From contig NC_134138.1 of assembly GCF_033958435.1 (NCBI RefSeq), forward strand, positions 208,391,298 to 208,455,297: a stretch of DNA of 64,000 bases, read 5' to 3'. Position 1 is the stretch's first letter, and each line of letters opens with the position of its first letter. Shown here in pieces: positions 1-9,363 of this stretch. The DNA comes from Carettochelys insculpta. Lineage: Eukaryota; Chordata; Testudines; Carettochelyidae. The notes below the pieces were generated by a model. The model worked only from the letters and a program-made list of their open reading frames with translations. It did no database searches and was not told where the DNA came from. The translations under genes were made by a program, and so were the position numbers.

Positions 1-15
1 CTGACAAGGGTGGTC

Positions 16-79
16 GGTCCTGCCAAGAGGGCAAGGAACTGGACCCGATGCCCTCTGGAGGTCCCTTCCAGTTCTAGTG
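16..79 (+). repeat. CR1/Cry-I SINE-like 3' tail inside the unit
   Basis: The first 80 bp of each unit resemble the shared 3' tail of CR1 LINEs and turtle Cry-I SINEs. Shared blocks are ggtcctgcc, ggcaagg, ctggacccgatg and aggtcccttccagttctag. The same tail occurs within this window in the SINE near 39640-39705 and, as reverse complement, in CR1 ends near 38735-38800 and 56010-56065. No tRNA head of a SINE is visible beside it, so only a remnant was captured. A copy sits at the same offset in every unit. Confidence 0.7.
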
Positions 80-424
80 TTCCATGCTTGTAGGCTAAGG
101 GGACCCTGACCCTCCTCCATTTTGCCTGCGCTCTCCCGTCTCGAACCCAGCTCATCGCTTCAGGAGCGCATCTGCTACGCAAACGCAGCCCGGAAGGGCT
201 GCTGACCCACGCGAAGAGAGGACGTACTGCAAAGACTTTTCAGATGGCAGCTTAGTCCCCCGGCTGCAGCCTGCATCAAGAGCTTTCTGAGCGATCCAGG
301 GCGGGCAGGGAGGAGGAGGTGGCTCTGTCCAGGGAGGCCACTGGCAGCTAGTCACTTCTGGCAGCAGGCAGCGCTCCACCCCTAACGTGCTCCTTCTAAA
401 CGTTCAAAGAGCGCTAGTTGAAAA

Positions 425-948
425 GAGCCCAGAACAGGGCAAGAGATGAGAAGAGGCAGAACTAGCATGGCCAAAAAGGACTCATCCAGCAATGCTACTG
501 CGAAGGGGAAGGCAAGAAGAAATGTCAGCTCAAGCAAGCGACACGTCTTGGGCCCTAAACACGCAGCCCAACTTGTCCCAGGCATCCCCGAAAAGCCTCT
601 CTCCACCAGGAGAGAAAGACAAGCCGCGCCAAAGCTCGGCCCATCCTGGTCCCAAACCTTGTTGGTCCGATTTTCAGTGTCTCACACCTGGTAGGAACCC
701 CCAGGGTAGAAAGCAATCCAGAAAGCAGAGACGGGAAAAGCGCAGCAGGAGAAGGCCGCAAAAGCAGGGGTTGGAACTAGCACCGGTGATGAAAAACAAG
801 CAGTTTGTGGAAATTCCAACAATGCCCCTGGGGGAGCCCGAAAGATGGAGTCCAACTTCTCTGCGCTCCCCCCCAGAAAATCCCCTCCCCACCAGGAAAG
901 ACAGAAAGGCCATCTGGATGGAATCCAGGCCCCTCCTGGTCCCAGACG
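425..948 (+). repeat. degenerate internal direct duplication in the unit
   Basis: Two diverged copies, about 425-660 and 728-948, run in the same direction. Anchors are gaactagca (459 and 774), ccaccagga followed by an A/G-rich stretch (about 602 and 888), and cctggtccca (about 645 and 934). Frames across it have a repeated proline-rich SPPG..PGP pattern, but no domain is recognised. It recurs at the same offset in units 2-10. Confidence 0.55.
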
Positions 949-1735
949 CAGCGAGGAACAAACCGTTTCCTTTTCCAGCGTGGCCAGCCGTTTAACGGCA
1001 GCACGAGGCCGCTGAGCTACTGTGAGGGAGAAGTGCCGTCGGTGCTGAAGACGCTCTCGACAGCGGCTCTACGGCATGGATCCAGCGATGGGTTTCCCGC
1101 GAGACCGCAGGTTAGCTGGAAAGAATCTTCTCTGACCGACTGTGGCACTCGCCAGGGCGTAGCGTGAAGCCCCGAGGGCTGCCGAGTAAAGTACCGATCC
1201 TCCAGAAAGCGGTCCCTCTTTTCAAACGGTTCCCCGGCCTGACAGGGCCCGGCATCCCCTGCTGCGGGGCACGTGCCGCCCGGGCATTTCCCAGGAAAGA
1301 GGCTCCAGCGCACGTCTCGGTAGGCAGAGGGCACCCGTGCCATTTGCAATCACTTGAAGGCTCCCGTCAGTTGCTCGTCCTGGGGCCAGTTGTGGATGTT
1401 TCGAAGAAGCTCCCGGCAATTGGGCCGCAACCCAAGGGACAAGGGCTCGGCACGCACCGAGCCGAAGGGCGGCCTCGTCGGCCTCTCCTGCTGTGGGGTT
1501 GTGGCCCAAAGCATCTTGCCATCACCTCCGTAAGAGGTCAGCCAAGGGCCTGTTTTGCTTGAGGGAGGCGGGGGTCCTCCGAATGTGCCCTGTTCCCCCG
1601 CAGCATGTGCTGCACCCAGTGGGGTGGAAAATCCCACAGCCTGTAGCAAAGAGTCTCCTGTGGATTTTCTCATTGCTGTGCCCTTCCCTCCCCGCCGGCC
1701 AATTGGGCACACCAGGGCAGCCCGCCTTTTGGGGC

Positions 1736-1753
1736 GGGAAGAGAAGAGAAGAG
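1736..1753. repeat. aagag pentanucleotide run, length variable
   Basis: A short aagag run follows the cccgcc/ggcggg hairpin-like pair, about 50 bp 3' of the CAG gene on its strand. Units 2, 4 and 6 have one extra pentamer (for example 5224-5245), which explains the 3487/3492 length alternation. Replication slippage is the likely source. Confidence 0.9.
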
Positions 1754-1799
1754 GCACCACCTCCAAAGGACCGCTGGCCTTCACGGGAGCGCCCACGCC

Positions 1800-1882
1800 T
1801 GTCAGGGGTGGGATTCGAACCCACGCCTCCAGGAGAGACTGCGACCTGAACGCAGCGCCTTGGACCGCTCGGCCACCCTGAT
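1800..1882 (-). tRNA. tRNA-Leu-CAG: tRNA-Leu(CAG), unit 1
   Basis: An 83-nt class II tRNA. The minus strand shows A box TGGCCGAGCGG, an anticodon arm CTGCG-TTCAGGT-CGCAG with anticodon CAG (plus strand ctg at 1846-1848), a long variable arm, and T arm GTGGG-TTCGAAT-CCCAC containing the B box. The body closely resembles vertebrate tRNA-Leu(CAG). It would decode CUG. There is no intron. In this unit base 1 is A, opposite C72, so the last acceptor pair is lost; all other units have G1-C72. No TTTT run lies just downstream: the nearest AAAA on the plus strand is at 1628-1631, 169 nt away. Transcription by Pol III is inferred from the internal boxes. Confidence 0.92.
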
Positions 1883-2009
1883 GGCCGGCTGGGCTCCTCC
1901 CTCAGCTACCTGTGGGCAGAGAGGCAGCACTCCGGCCCACTGGGAGTCAGGGCCGCTGCTGCCAACAAAAGCTCCAGGCCTGGCTGCCAAGAGGAGACGG
2001 TGGTCCCTG

Positions 2010-2014
2010 AAAAA
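2010..2014 (-). terminator. Pol III T5 terminator of tRNA-Leu(AAG)
   Basis: AAAAA on the plus strand (TTTTT on the gene strand) lies 11 nt past the last base of the AAG gene, a normal Pol III stop. The same run occurs 11 nt past the AAG gene in every unit (for example 5502-5506 and 33358-33362). The neighbouring CAG gene has no such signal. Confidence 0.85.
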
Positions 2015-2024
2015 GTCAGCCGCC

Positions 2025-2107
2025 TGCCAGGGGTGGGATTCGAACCCACGCCTCCAGGGGAGACTGCGACCTTAACGCAGCGCCTTAGACCGCTCGGCCA
2101 CCCTGAT
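2025..2107 (-). tRNA. tRNA-Leu-AAG: tRNA-Leu(AAG), unit 1
   Basis: An 83-nt class II tRNA lying 142 bp upstream of the CAG gene on the same strand. The anticodon loop is TTAAGGT, giving AAG (plus strand ctt at 2071-2073). A34 would be expected to become inosine and read CUU, CUC and CUA. The body differs from the neighbouring CAG gene at only about four positions, and it is not the usual vertebrate AAG body as I recall it, so this looks like a C34-to-A anticodon switch after local duplication. A and B boxes are intact and a T5 terminator follows. Here base 1 is A, mismatched to C72; T2-G71 is a wobble in all units. Confidence 0.92.
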
Positions 2108-2320
2108 GACCAGAAGGGCCCCTCCCCTTCTTTTCTGCCCGCCGCTGGCGGTGGCAGGGGGACATGGCCCCCGCCAGCAGGTGGCCTGCTTTCCCAACCA
2201 GGCCCCGGGGGGCGGGAAAACTCCTGCCAGCAGATCAACAGGAAACCCCTGAAACCAACTGACGCAAAAGAGCAGGGAGCCTCCCTGCCCCCGAGCAACA
2301 AAAGCCCGACAGCCCACTTT

Positions 2321-2384
2321 CAGGAGTGGCATTGGGAAGCCACACCTCCCCACAAGGCAGCGCTCTGGACCACTCATTCAGCCC
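2321..2384 (-). pseudogene. decayed third tRNA-Leu relic, unit 1
   Basis: The minus strand aligns to the tRNA-Leu genes at both ends but lacks most of the anticodon and variable arms. The plus strand caggagtggcattgggaag followed by ccacacctcc matches the T-arm/acceptor side with one indel and several substitutions. The stretch gcagcgctctggaccactc matches the D-arm side. B-box TTCGA is destroyed. A T4 run (plus strand AAAA at 2300-2303) persists 18 nt downstream, as expected for a dead Pol III gene. With the AAG and CAG genes it forms a row of three same-strand tRNA-Leu copies. Confidence 0.75.
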
Positions 2385-2629
2385 CACCCAGCTGGCAAGT
2401 TTTTCTCCTGGGTGGCAGTCAGTGGAATTCAAAAGGCGGCGGCGCGCCTCACGCCAGCGTACTGCTGGCCTTTTCCCCTTTTCTTTCTGAAAATGGCCAC
2501 GCTGGAAGAAAACAGCACGGGGAGAGCCACGCAAGAGCAGGCAGCAAAGAATGCAGCCCAAACGGACACTCGAGCGCATGCAAACGGGGGAGTTTGAGAA
2601 GGAGAGCCCCCCTGCTGAACGAACCAGGC

Positions 2630-2696
2630 GTGAGTAAGTTCCTTTGGGGTGAGTGACTTGGCTTGACTGTTGCTCTGCATTTGTCTTCTCTTTCAG
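2630..2696 (+). other. candidate 63-67 nt intron
   Basis: Two overlapping strong splice donors, gtgagt at 2630 and gtaagt at 2634, are followed 57-61 bp later by a pyrimidine tract and acceptor ttgtcttctctttcag ending at 2696. A branch-like ttgac lies in between. The spacing is near the lower limit for vertebrate introns. It is present in units 1-9 and lost from unit 10. No recognisable protein joins across it, so a noncoding transcript or chance are both possible. Confidence 0.3.
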
Positions 2697-5291
2697 GTGA
2701 TTTCACTGACTGTGTCCGTTGGGATTCTGAGCCTGGGACGTCTTTGAGGCATTGTTGCTTTCCTGAGCCTCGTTGGAATCAGCCTGGGGATCAGCCCTCT
2801 GTGATGTTCTTGGATTTGACAACGACTAGCAGAACCATTGCTGTAACCACGGTCCAAAGCTTCGACCTAACGCTGTGCCAAGTGGGCCAGATGAGGGGTC
2901 TCATGAGAGCTGGTCATTCACGGAATGTCTTGTTGCTGCTGCTGCTGCTAGATCTGTATCATTTGTGGATGTGAAGTTGTCAGGGGCGGCCCTGTGCTTG
3001 GAGTTGAAGTTGGTTCCGGGAGACCACTTGAAGAGGCGTGGCGACCTCGTCGTCAGCTGAAGCTGCGCTTAACAGGCAAAGGGCCTCATCAGACTGCAAT
3101 CCCCATCTGAAGCAACAGCCTGGGAGACTGCCAGAAGCGGAATGGCTCCCTCCTCCGCCGTAGAAAGGAAGAAGGACCACGCAGAGGCGACCCACTCGTG
3201 TGCTTCTCCATTTTGAACGTGCTCCCAGACAGGAAGAAAGCATGGATTTCCCTTCACGTGAGCAAGGCTACCAAGTGCAATTTGCACGCACATTACGCAT
3301 TAGGAACCATGCAATTTGTTGTCACTTGTTTGAAGAGATTGTCCAAAGTAAGGCCTTGTTTTGGCTTTGCAAGGTTTGCAGGGTTGGCCTTTAAGTCCCA
3401 AGGGGCTCAGAAACAAAAAAAATACCCCAACGTTGGAATAAAGGACCTCATTTCCCAAAGGTAACTAGGATTTCAGGCCTTAGACACCTGACAAGGGTGG
3501 TCGGTCCTGCCAAGAGGGCAAGGAACTGGACCCGATGCCCTCTGGAGGTCCCTTCCAGTTCTAGTGTTCCATGCTTGTAGGCTAAGGGGACCCTGACCCT
3601 CCTCCATTTTGCCTGCGCTCTCCCGTCTCGAACCCAGCTCATCGCTTCAGGAGCGCATCTGCTACGCAAACGCAGCCCGGAAGGGCTGCTGACCCACGCG
3701 AAGAGAGGACGTACTGCAAAGACTTTTCAGATGGCAGCTTAGTCCCCCGGCTGCAGCCTGCATCAAGAGCTTTCTGAGCGATCCGGGGCGGGCAGGGAGG
3801 AGGAGGTGGCTCTGTCCAGGGAGGCCACTGGCAGCTAGTCACTTCTGGCAGCAGGCAGCGCTCCACCCCTAACGTGCTCCTTCTAAACGTTCAAAGAGCG
3901 CTAGTTGAAAAGAGCCCAGAACAGGGCAAGAGATGAGAAGAGGCAGAACTAGCATGGCCAAAAAGGACTCATCCAGCAATGCTACTGCGAAGGGGAAGGC
4001 AAGAAGAAATGTCAGCTCAAGCAAGCGACACGTCTTGGGCCCTAAACACGCAGCCCAACTTGTCCCAGGCATCCCCGAAAAGCCTCTCTCCACCAGGAGA
4101 GAAAGACAAGCCGCGCCAAAGCTCGGCCCATCCTGGTCCCAAACCTTGTTGGTCCGATTTTCAGTGTCTCACACCTGGTAGGAACCCCCAGGGTAGAAAG
4201 CAATCCAGAAAGCAGAGACGGGAAAAGCGCAGCAGGAGAAGGCCGCAAAAGCAGGGGTTGGAACTAGCACCGGTGATGAAAAACAAGCAGTTTGTGGAAA
4301 TTCCAACAATGCCCCTGGGGGAGCCCGAAAGATGGAGTCCAACTTCTCTGCGCTCCCCCCCAGAAAATCCCCTCCCCACCAGGAAAGACAGAAAGGCCAT
4401 CTGGATGGAATCCAGGCCCCTCCTGGTCCCAGACGCAGCGAGGAACAAACCGTTTCCTTTTCCAGCGTGGCCAGCCGTTTAACGGCAGCACGAGGCCGCT
4501 GAGCTACTGTGAGGGAGAAGTGCCGTCGGTGCTGAAGACGCTCTCGACAGCGGCTCTACGGCATGGATCCAGCGATGGGTTTCCCGCGAGACCGCAGGTT
4601 AGCTGGAAAGAATCTTCTCTGACCGACTGTGGCACTCGCCAGGGCGTAGCGTGAAGCCCCGAGGGCTGCCGAGTAAAGTACCGATCCTCCAGAAAGCGGT
4701 CCCTCTTTTCAAACGGTTCCCCGGCCTGACAGGGCCCGGCATCCCCTGCTGCGGGGCACGTGCCGCCCGGGCATTTCCCAGGAAAGAGGCTCCAGCGCAC
4801 GTCTCGGTAGGCAGAGGGCACCCGTGCCATTTGCAATCACTTGAAGGCTCCCGTCAGTTGCTCGTCCTGGGGCCAGTTGTGGATGTTTCGAAGAAGCTCC
4901 CGGCAATTGGGCCGCAACCCAAGGGACAAGGGCTCGGCACGCACCGAGCCGAAGGGCGGCCTCGTCGGCCTCTCCTGCTGTGGGGTTGTGGCCCAAAGCA
5001 TCTTGCCATCACCTCCGTAAGAGGTCAGCCAAGGGCCTGTTTTGCTTGAGGGAGGCGGGGGTCCTCCGAATGTGCCCTGTTCCCCCGCAGCATGTGCTGC
5101 ACCCAGTGGGGTGGAAAATCCCACAGCCTGTAGCAAAGAGTCTCCTGTGGATTTTCTCATTGCTGTGCCCTTCCCTCCCCGCCGGCCAATTGGGCACACC
5201 AGGGCAGCCCGCCTTTTGGGGCGGGAAGAGAAGAGAAGAGAAGAGGCACCACCTCCAAAGGACCGCTGGCCTTCACGGGAGCGCCCACGCC

Positions 5292-5374
5292 TGTCAGGGG
5301 TGGGATTCGAACCCACGCCTCCAGGAGAGACTGCGACCTGAACGCAGCGCCTTGGACCGCTCGGCCACCCTGAC
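5292..5374 (-). tRNA. tRNA-Leu-CAG: tRNA-Leu(CAG), unit 2
   Basis: Same 83-nt gene as in unit 1 but with G1, so the acceptor stem is fully paired (G1-C72, T2-A71, C3-G70, A4-T69, G5-7 with C66-68). A and B boxes are intact. No proximal T4 terminator. Confidence 0.94.
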
Positions 5375-5516
5375 GGCCGGCTGGGCTCCTCCCTCAGCTA
5401 CCTGTGGGCAGAGAGGCAGCACTCCGGCCCACTGGGAGTCAGGGCCGCTGCTGCCAACAAAAGCTCCAGGCCTGGCTGCCAAGAGGAGACGGTGGTCCCT
5501 GAAAAAGTCAGCCGCC

Positions 5517-5599
5517 TGCCAGGGGTGGGATTCGAACCCACGCCTCCAGGGGAGACTGCGACCTTAACGCAGCGCCTTAGACCGCTCGGCCACCCTGAC
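5517..5599 (-). tRNA. tRNA-Leu-AAG: tRNA-Leu(AAG), unit 2
   Basis: Anticodon loop TTAAGGT. G1-C72 is paired and T2-G71 is a wobble. The upstream flank is ggcc (type B). T5 terminator at 5502-5506. Confidence 0.94.
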
Positions 5600-5812
5600 G
5601 GCCAGAAGGGCCCCTCCCCTTCTTTTCTGCCCGCCGCTGGCGGTGGCAGGGGGACATGGCCCCCGCCAGCAGGTGGCCTGCTTTCCCAACCAGGCCCCGG
5701 GGGGCGGGAAAACTCCTGCCAGCAGATCAACAGGAAACCCCTGAAACCAACTGACGCAAAAGAGCAGGGAGCCTCCCTGCCCCCGAGCAACAAAAGCCCG
5801 ACAGCCCACTTT

Positions 5813-5876
5813 CAGGAGTGGCATTGGGAAGCCACACCTCCCCACAAGGCAGCGCTCTGGACCACTCATTCAGCCC
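5813..5876 (-). pseudogene. tRNA-Leu relic, unit 2
   Basis: Same decayed copy as 2321-2384, with no change seen. Confidence 0.75.
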
Positions 5877-8778
5877 CACCCAGCTGGCAAGTTTTTCTCC
5901 TGGGTGGCAGTCAGTGGAATTCAAAAGGCGGCGGCGCGCCTCACGCCAGCGTACTGCTGGCCTTTTCCCCTTTTCTTTCTGAAAATGGCCACGCTGGAAG
6001 AAAACAGCACGGGGAGAGCCACGCAAGAGCAGGCAGCAAAGAATGCAGCCCAAACGGACACTCGAGCGCATGCAAACGGGGGAGTTTGAGAAGGAGAGCC
6101 CCCCTGCTGAACGAACCAGGCGTGAGTAAGTTCCTTTGGGGTGAGTGACTTGGCTTGACTGTTGCTCTGCATTTGTCTTCTCTTTCAGGTGATTTCACTG
6201 ACTGTGTCCGTTGGGATTCTGAGCCTGGGACGTCTTTGAGGCATTGTTGCTTTCCTGAGCCTCGTTGGAATCAGCCTGGGGATCAGCCCTCTGTGATGTT
6301 CTTGGATTTGACAACGACTAGCAGAACCATTGCTGTAACCACGGTCCAAAGCTTCGACCTAACGCTGTGCCAAGTGGGCCAGATGAGGGGTCTCATGAGA
6401 GCTGGTCATTCACGGAATGTCTTGTTGCTGCTGCTGCTGCTAGATCTGTATCATTTGTGGATGTGAAGTTGTCAGGGGCGGCCCTGTGCTTGGAGTTGAA
6501 GTTGGTTCCGGGAGACCACTTGAAGAGGCGTGGCGACCTCGTCGTCAGCTGAAGCTGCGCTTAACAGGCAAAGGGCCTCATCAGACTGCAATCCCCATCT
6601 GAAGCAACAGCCTGGGAGACTGCCAGAAGCGGAATGGCTCCCTCCTCCGCCGTAGAAAGGAAGAAGGACCACGCAGAGGCGACCCACTCGTGTGCTTCTC
6701 CATTTTGAACGTGCTCCCAGACAGGAAGAAAGCATGGATTTCCCTTCACGTGAGCAAGGCTACCAAGTGCAATTTGCACGCACATTACGCATTAGGAACC
6801 ATGCAATTTGTTGTCACTTGTTTGAAGAGATTGTCCAAAGTAAGGCCTTGTTTTGGCTTTGCAAGGTTTGCAGGGTTGGCCTTTAAGTCCCAAGGGGCTC
6901 AGAAACAAAAAAAATACCCCAACGTTGGAATAAAGGACCTCATTTCCCAAAGGTAACTAGGATTTCAGGCCTTAGACACCTGACAAGGGTGGTCGGTCCT
7001 GCCAAGAGGGCAAGGAACTGGACCCGATGCCCTCTGGAGGTCCCTTCCAGTTCTAGTGTTCCATGCTTGTAGGCTAAGGGGACCCTGACCCTCCTCCATT
7101 TTGCCTGCGCTCTCCCGTCTCGAACCCAGCTCATCGCTTCAGGAGCGCATCTGCTACGCAAACGCAGCCCGGAAGGGCTGCTGACCCACGCGAAGAGAGG
7201 ACGTACTGCAAAGACTTTTCAGATGGCAGCTTAGTCCCCCGGCTGCAGCCTGCATCAAGAGCTTTCTGAGCGATCCGGGGCGGGCAGGGAGGAGGAGGTG
7301 GCTCTGTCCAGGGAGGCCACTGGCAGCTAGTCACTTCTGGCAGCAGGCAGCGCTCCACCCCTAACGTGCTCCTTCTAAACGTTCAAAGAGCGCTAGTTGA
7401 AAAGAGCCCAGAACAGGGCAAGAGATGAGAAGAGGCAGAACTAGCATGGCCAAAAAGGACTCATCCAGCAATGCTACTGCGAAGGGGAAGGCAAGAAGAA
7501 ATGTCAGCTCAAGCAAGCGACACGTCTTGGGCCCTAAACACGCAGCCCAACTTGTCCCAGGCATCCCCGAAAAGCCTCTCTCCACCAGGAGAGAAAGACA
7601 AGCCGCGCCAAAGCTCGGCCCATCCTGGTCCCAAACCTTGTTGGTCCGATTTTCAGTGTCTCACACCTGGTAGGAACCCCCAGGGTAGAAAGCAATCCAG
7701 AAAGCAGAGACGGGAAAAGCGCAGCAGGAGAAGGCCGCAAAAGCAGGGGTTGGAACTAGCACCGGTGATGAAAAACAAGCAGTTTGTGGAAATTCCAACA
7801 ATGCCCCTGGGGGAGCCCGAAAGATGGAGTCCAACTTCTCTGCGCTCCCCCCCAGAAAATCCCCTCCCCACCAGGAAAGACAGAAAGGCCATCTGGATGG
7901 AATCCAGGCCCCTCCTGGTCCCAGACGCAGCGAGGAACAAACCGTTTCCTTTTCCAGCGTGGCCAGCCGTTTAACGGCAGCACGAGGCCGCTGAGCTACT
8001 GTGAGGGAGAAGTGCCGTCGGTGCTGAAGACGCTCTCGACAGCGGCTCTACGGCATGGATCCAGCGATGGGTTTCCCGCGAGACCGCAGGTTAGCTGGAA
8101 AGAATCTTCTCTGACCGACTGTGGCACTCGCCAGGGCGTAGCGTGAAGCCCCGAGGGCTGCCGAGTAAAGTACCGATCCTCCAGAAAGCGGTCCCTCTTT
8201 TCAAACGGTTCCCCGGCCTGACAGGGCCCGGCATCCCCTGCTGCGGGGCACGTGCCGCCCGGGCATTTCCCAGGAAAGAGGCTCCAGCGCACGTCTCGGT
8301 AGGCAGAGGGCACCCGTGCCATTTGCAATCACTTGAAGGCTCCCGTCAGTTGCTCGTCCTGGGGCCAGTTGTGGATGTTTCGAAGAAGCTCCCGGCAATT
8401 GGGCCGCAACCCAAGGGACAAGGGCTCGGCACGCACCGAGCCGAAGGGCGGCCTCGTCGGCCTCTCCTGCTGTGGGGTTGTGGCCCAAAGCATCTTGCCA
8501 TCACCTCCGTAAGAGGTCAGCCAAGGGCCTGTTTTGCTTGAGGGAGGCGGGGGTCCTCCGAATGTGCCCTGTTCCCCCGCAGCATGTGCTGCACCCAGTG
8601 GGGTGGAAAATCCCACAGCCTGTAGCAAAGAGTCTCCTGTGGATTTTCTCATTGCTGTGCCCTTCCCTCCCCGCCGGCCAATTGGGCACACCAGGGCAGC
8701 CCGCCTTTTGGGGCGGGAAGAGAAGAGAAGAGGCACCACCTCCAAAGGACCGCTGGCCTTCACGGGAGCGCCCACGCC

Positions 8779-8861
8779 TGTCAGGGGTGGGATTCGAACC
8801 CACGCCTCCAGGAGAGACTGCGACCTGAACGCAGCGCCTTGGACCGCTCGGCCACCCTGAC
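8779..8861 (-). tRNA. tRNA-Leu-CAG: tRNA-Leu(CAG), unit 3
   Basis: Identical by eye to the unit 2 CAG gene; acceptor, D, anticodon and T stems all pair. Confidence 0.94.
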
Positions 8862-9003
8862 GGCCGGCTGGGCTCCTCCCTCAGCTACCTGTGGGCAGAG
8901 AGGCAGCACTCCGGCCCACTGGGAGTCAGGGCCGCTGCTGCCAACAAAAGCTCCAGGCCTGGCTGCCAAGAGGAGACGGTGGTCCCTGAAAAAGTCAGCC
9001 GCC

Positions 9004-9086
9004 TGCCAGGGGTGGGATTCGAACCCACGCCTCCAGGGGAGACTGCGACCTTAACGCAGCGCCTTAGACCGCTCGGCCACCCTGAC
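9004..9086 (-). tRNA. tRNA-Leu-AAG: tRNA-Leu(AAG), unit 3
   Basis: Gene body as in unit 2. The flank is gacc (type A marker, -2 position at 9088). T5 terminator 11 nt downstream. Confidence 0.94.
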
Positions 9087-9299
9087 GACCAGAAGGGCCC
9101 CTCCCCTTCTTTTCTGCCCGCCGCTGGCGGTGGCAGGGGGACATGGCCCCCGCCAGCAGGTGGCCTGCTTTCCCAACCAGGCCCCGGGGGGCGGGAAAAC
9201 TCCTGCCAGCAGATCAACAGGAAACCCCTGAAACCAACTGACGCAAAAGAGCAGGGAGCCTCCCTGCCCCCGAGCAACAAAAGCCCGACAGCCCACTTT

Positions 9300-9363
9300 C
9301 AGGAGTGGCATTGGGAAGCCACACCTCCCCACAAGGCAGCGCTCTGGACCACTCATTCAGCCC
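9300..9363 (-). pseudogene. tRNA-Leu relic, unit 3
   Basis: Same decayed copy as 2321-2384. Confidence 0.75.

Larger units (their letters stand above)
1..3487. repeat. array unit 1 (type A, 3487 bp)
   Basis: Short form of the aagag run and an A at -2 of the AAG gene (type A). It alone carries three CpG-decay-like changes: ccagg for ccggg near 296, and tg for cg at base 1 of both tRNA genes (1882 and 2107). Confidence 0.95.
3488..6979. repeat. array unit 2 (type B, 3492 bp)
   Basis: Carries one extra aagag pentamer near 5224-5245 and ctgacggcc (G at -2, plus strand) beside the AAG gene. These two markers define type B. Confidence 0.95.

Noticed and set aside
134..150. B-box-like GGGTTCGAG on the minus strand
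   Set aside because: The flanking bases cannot form a T stem and no A box or acceptor stem lies at a suitable distance, so it is not another tRNA gene.
785..870. Box C-like gtgatga suggesting a C/D snoRNA in the unit
   Set aside because: No box D (CTGA) with a terminal stem at the right spacing.
446..995. Overlapping plus-strand frames of 82 and 167 codons in every array unit
   Set aside because: Both strands are open in several frames here, composition is low-complexity (P, R, K, S) and no domain is recognisable. Conservation between units means nothing because the DNA itself is almost identical.
2000..2656. 218-codon plus-strand frame recurring in most units
   Set aside because: It runs antisense through the AAG tRNA gene and the tRNA relic, and its repeated GVGFEPTPPGETAT-type motif is just the reverse complement of a tRNA T arm.
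2663..2974. 103-codon frame with a leucine run after the candidate intron
   Set aside because: The leucine run comes from a short ctg repeat, no domain is visible and the alternative frame is equally open.
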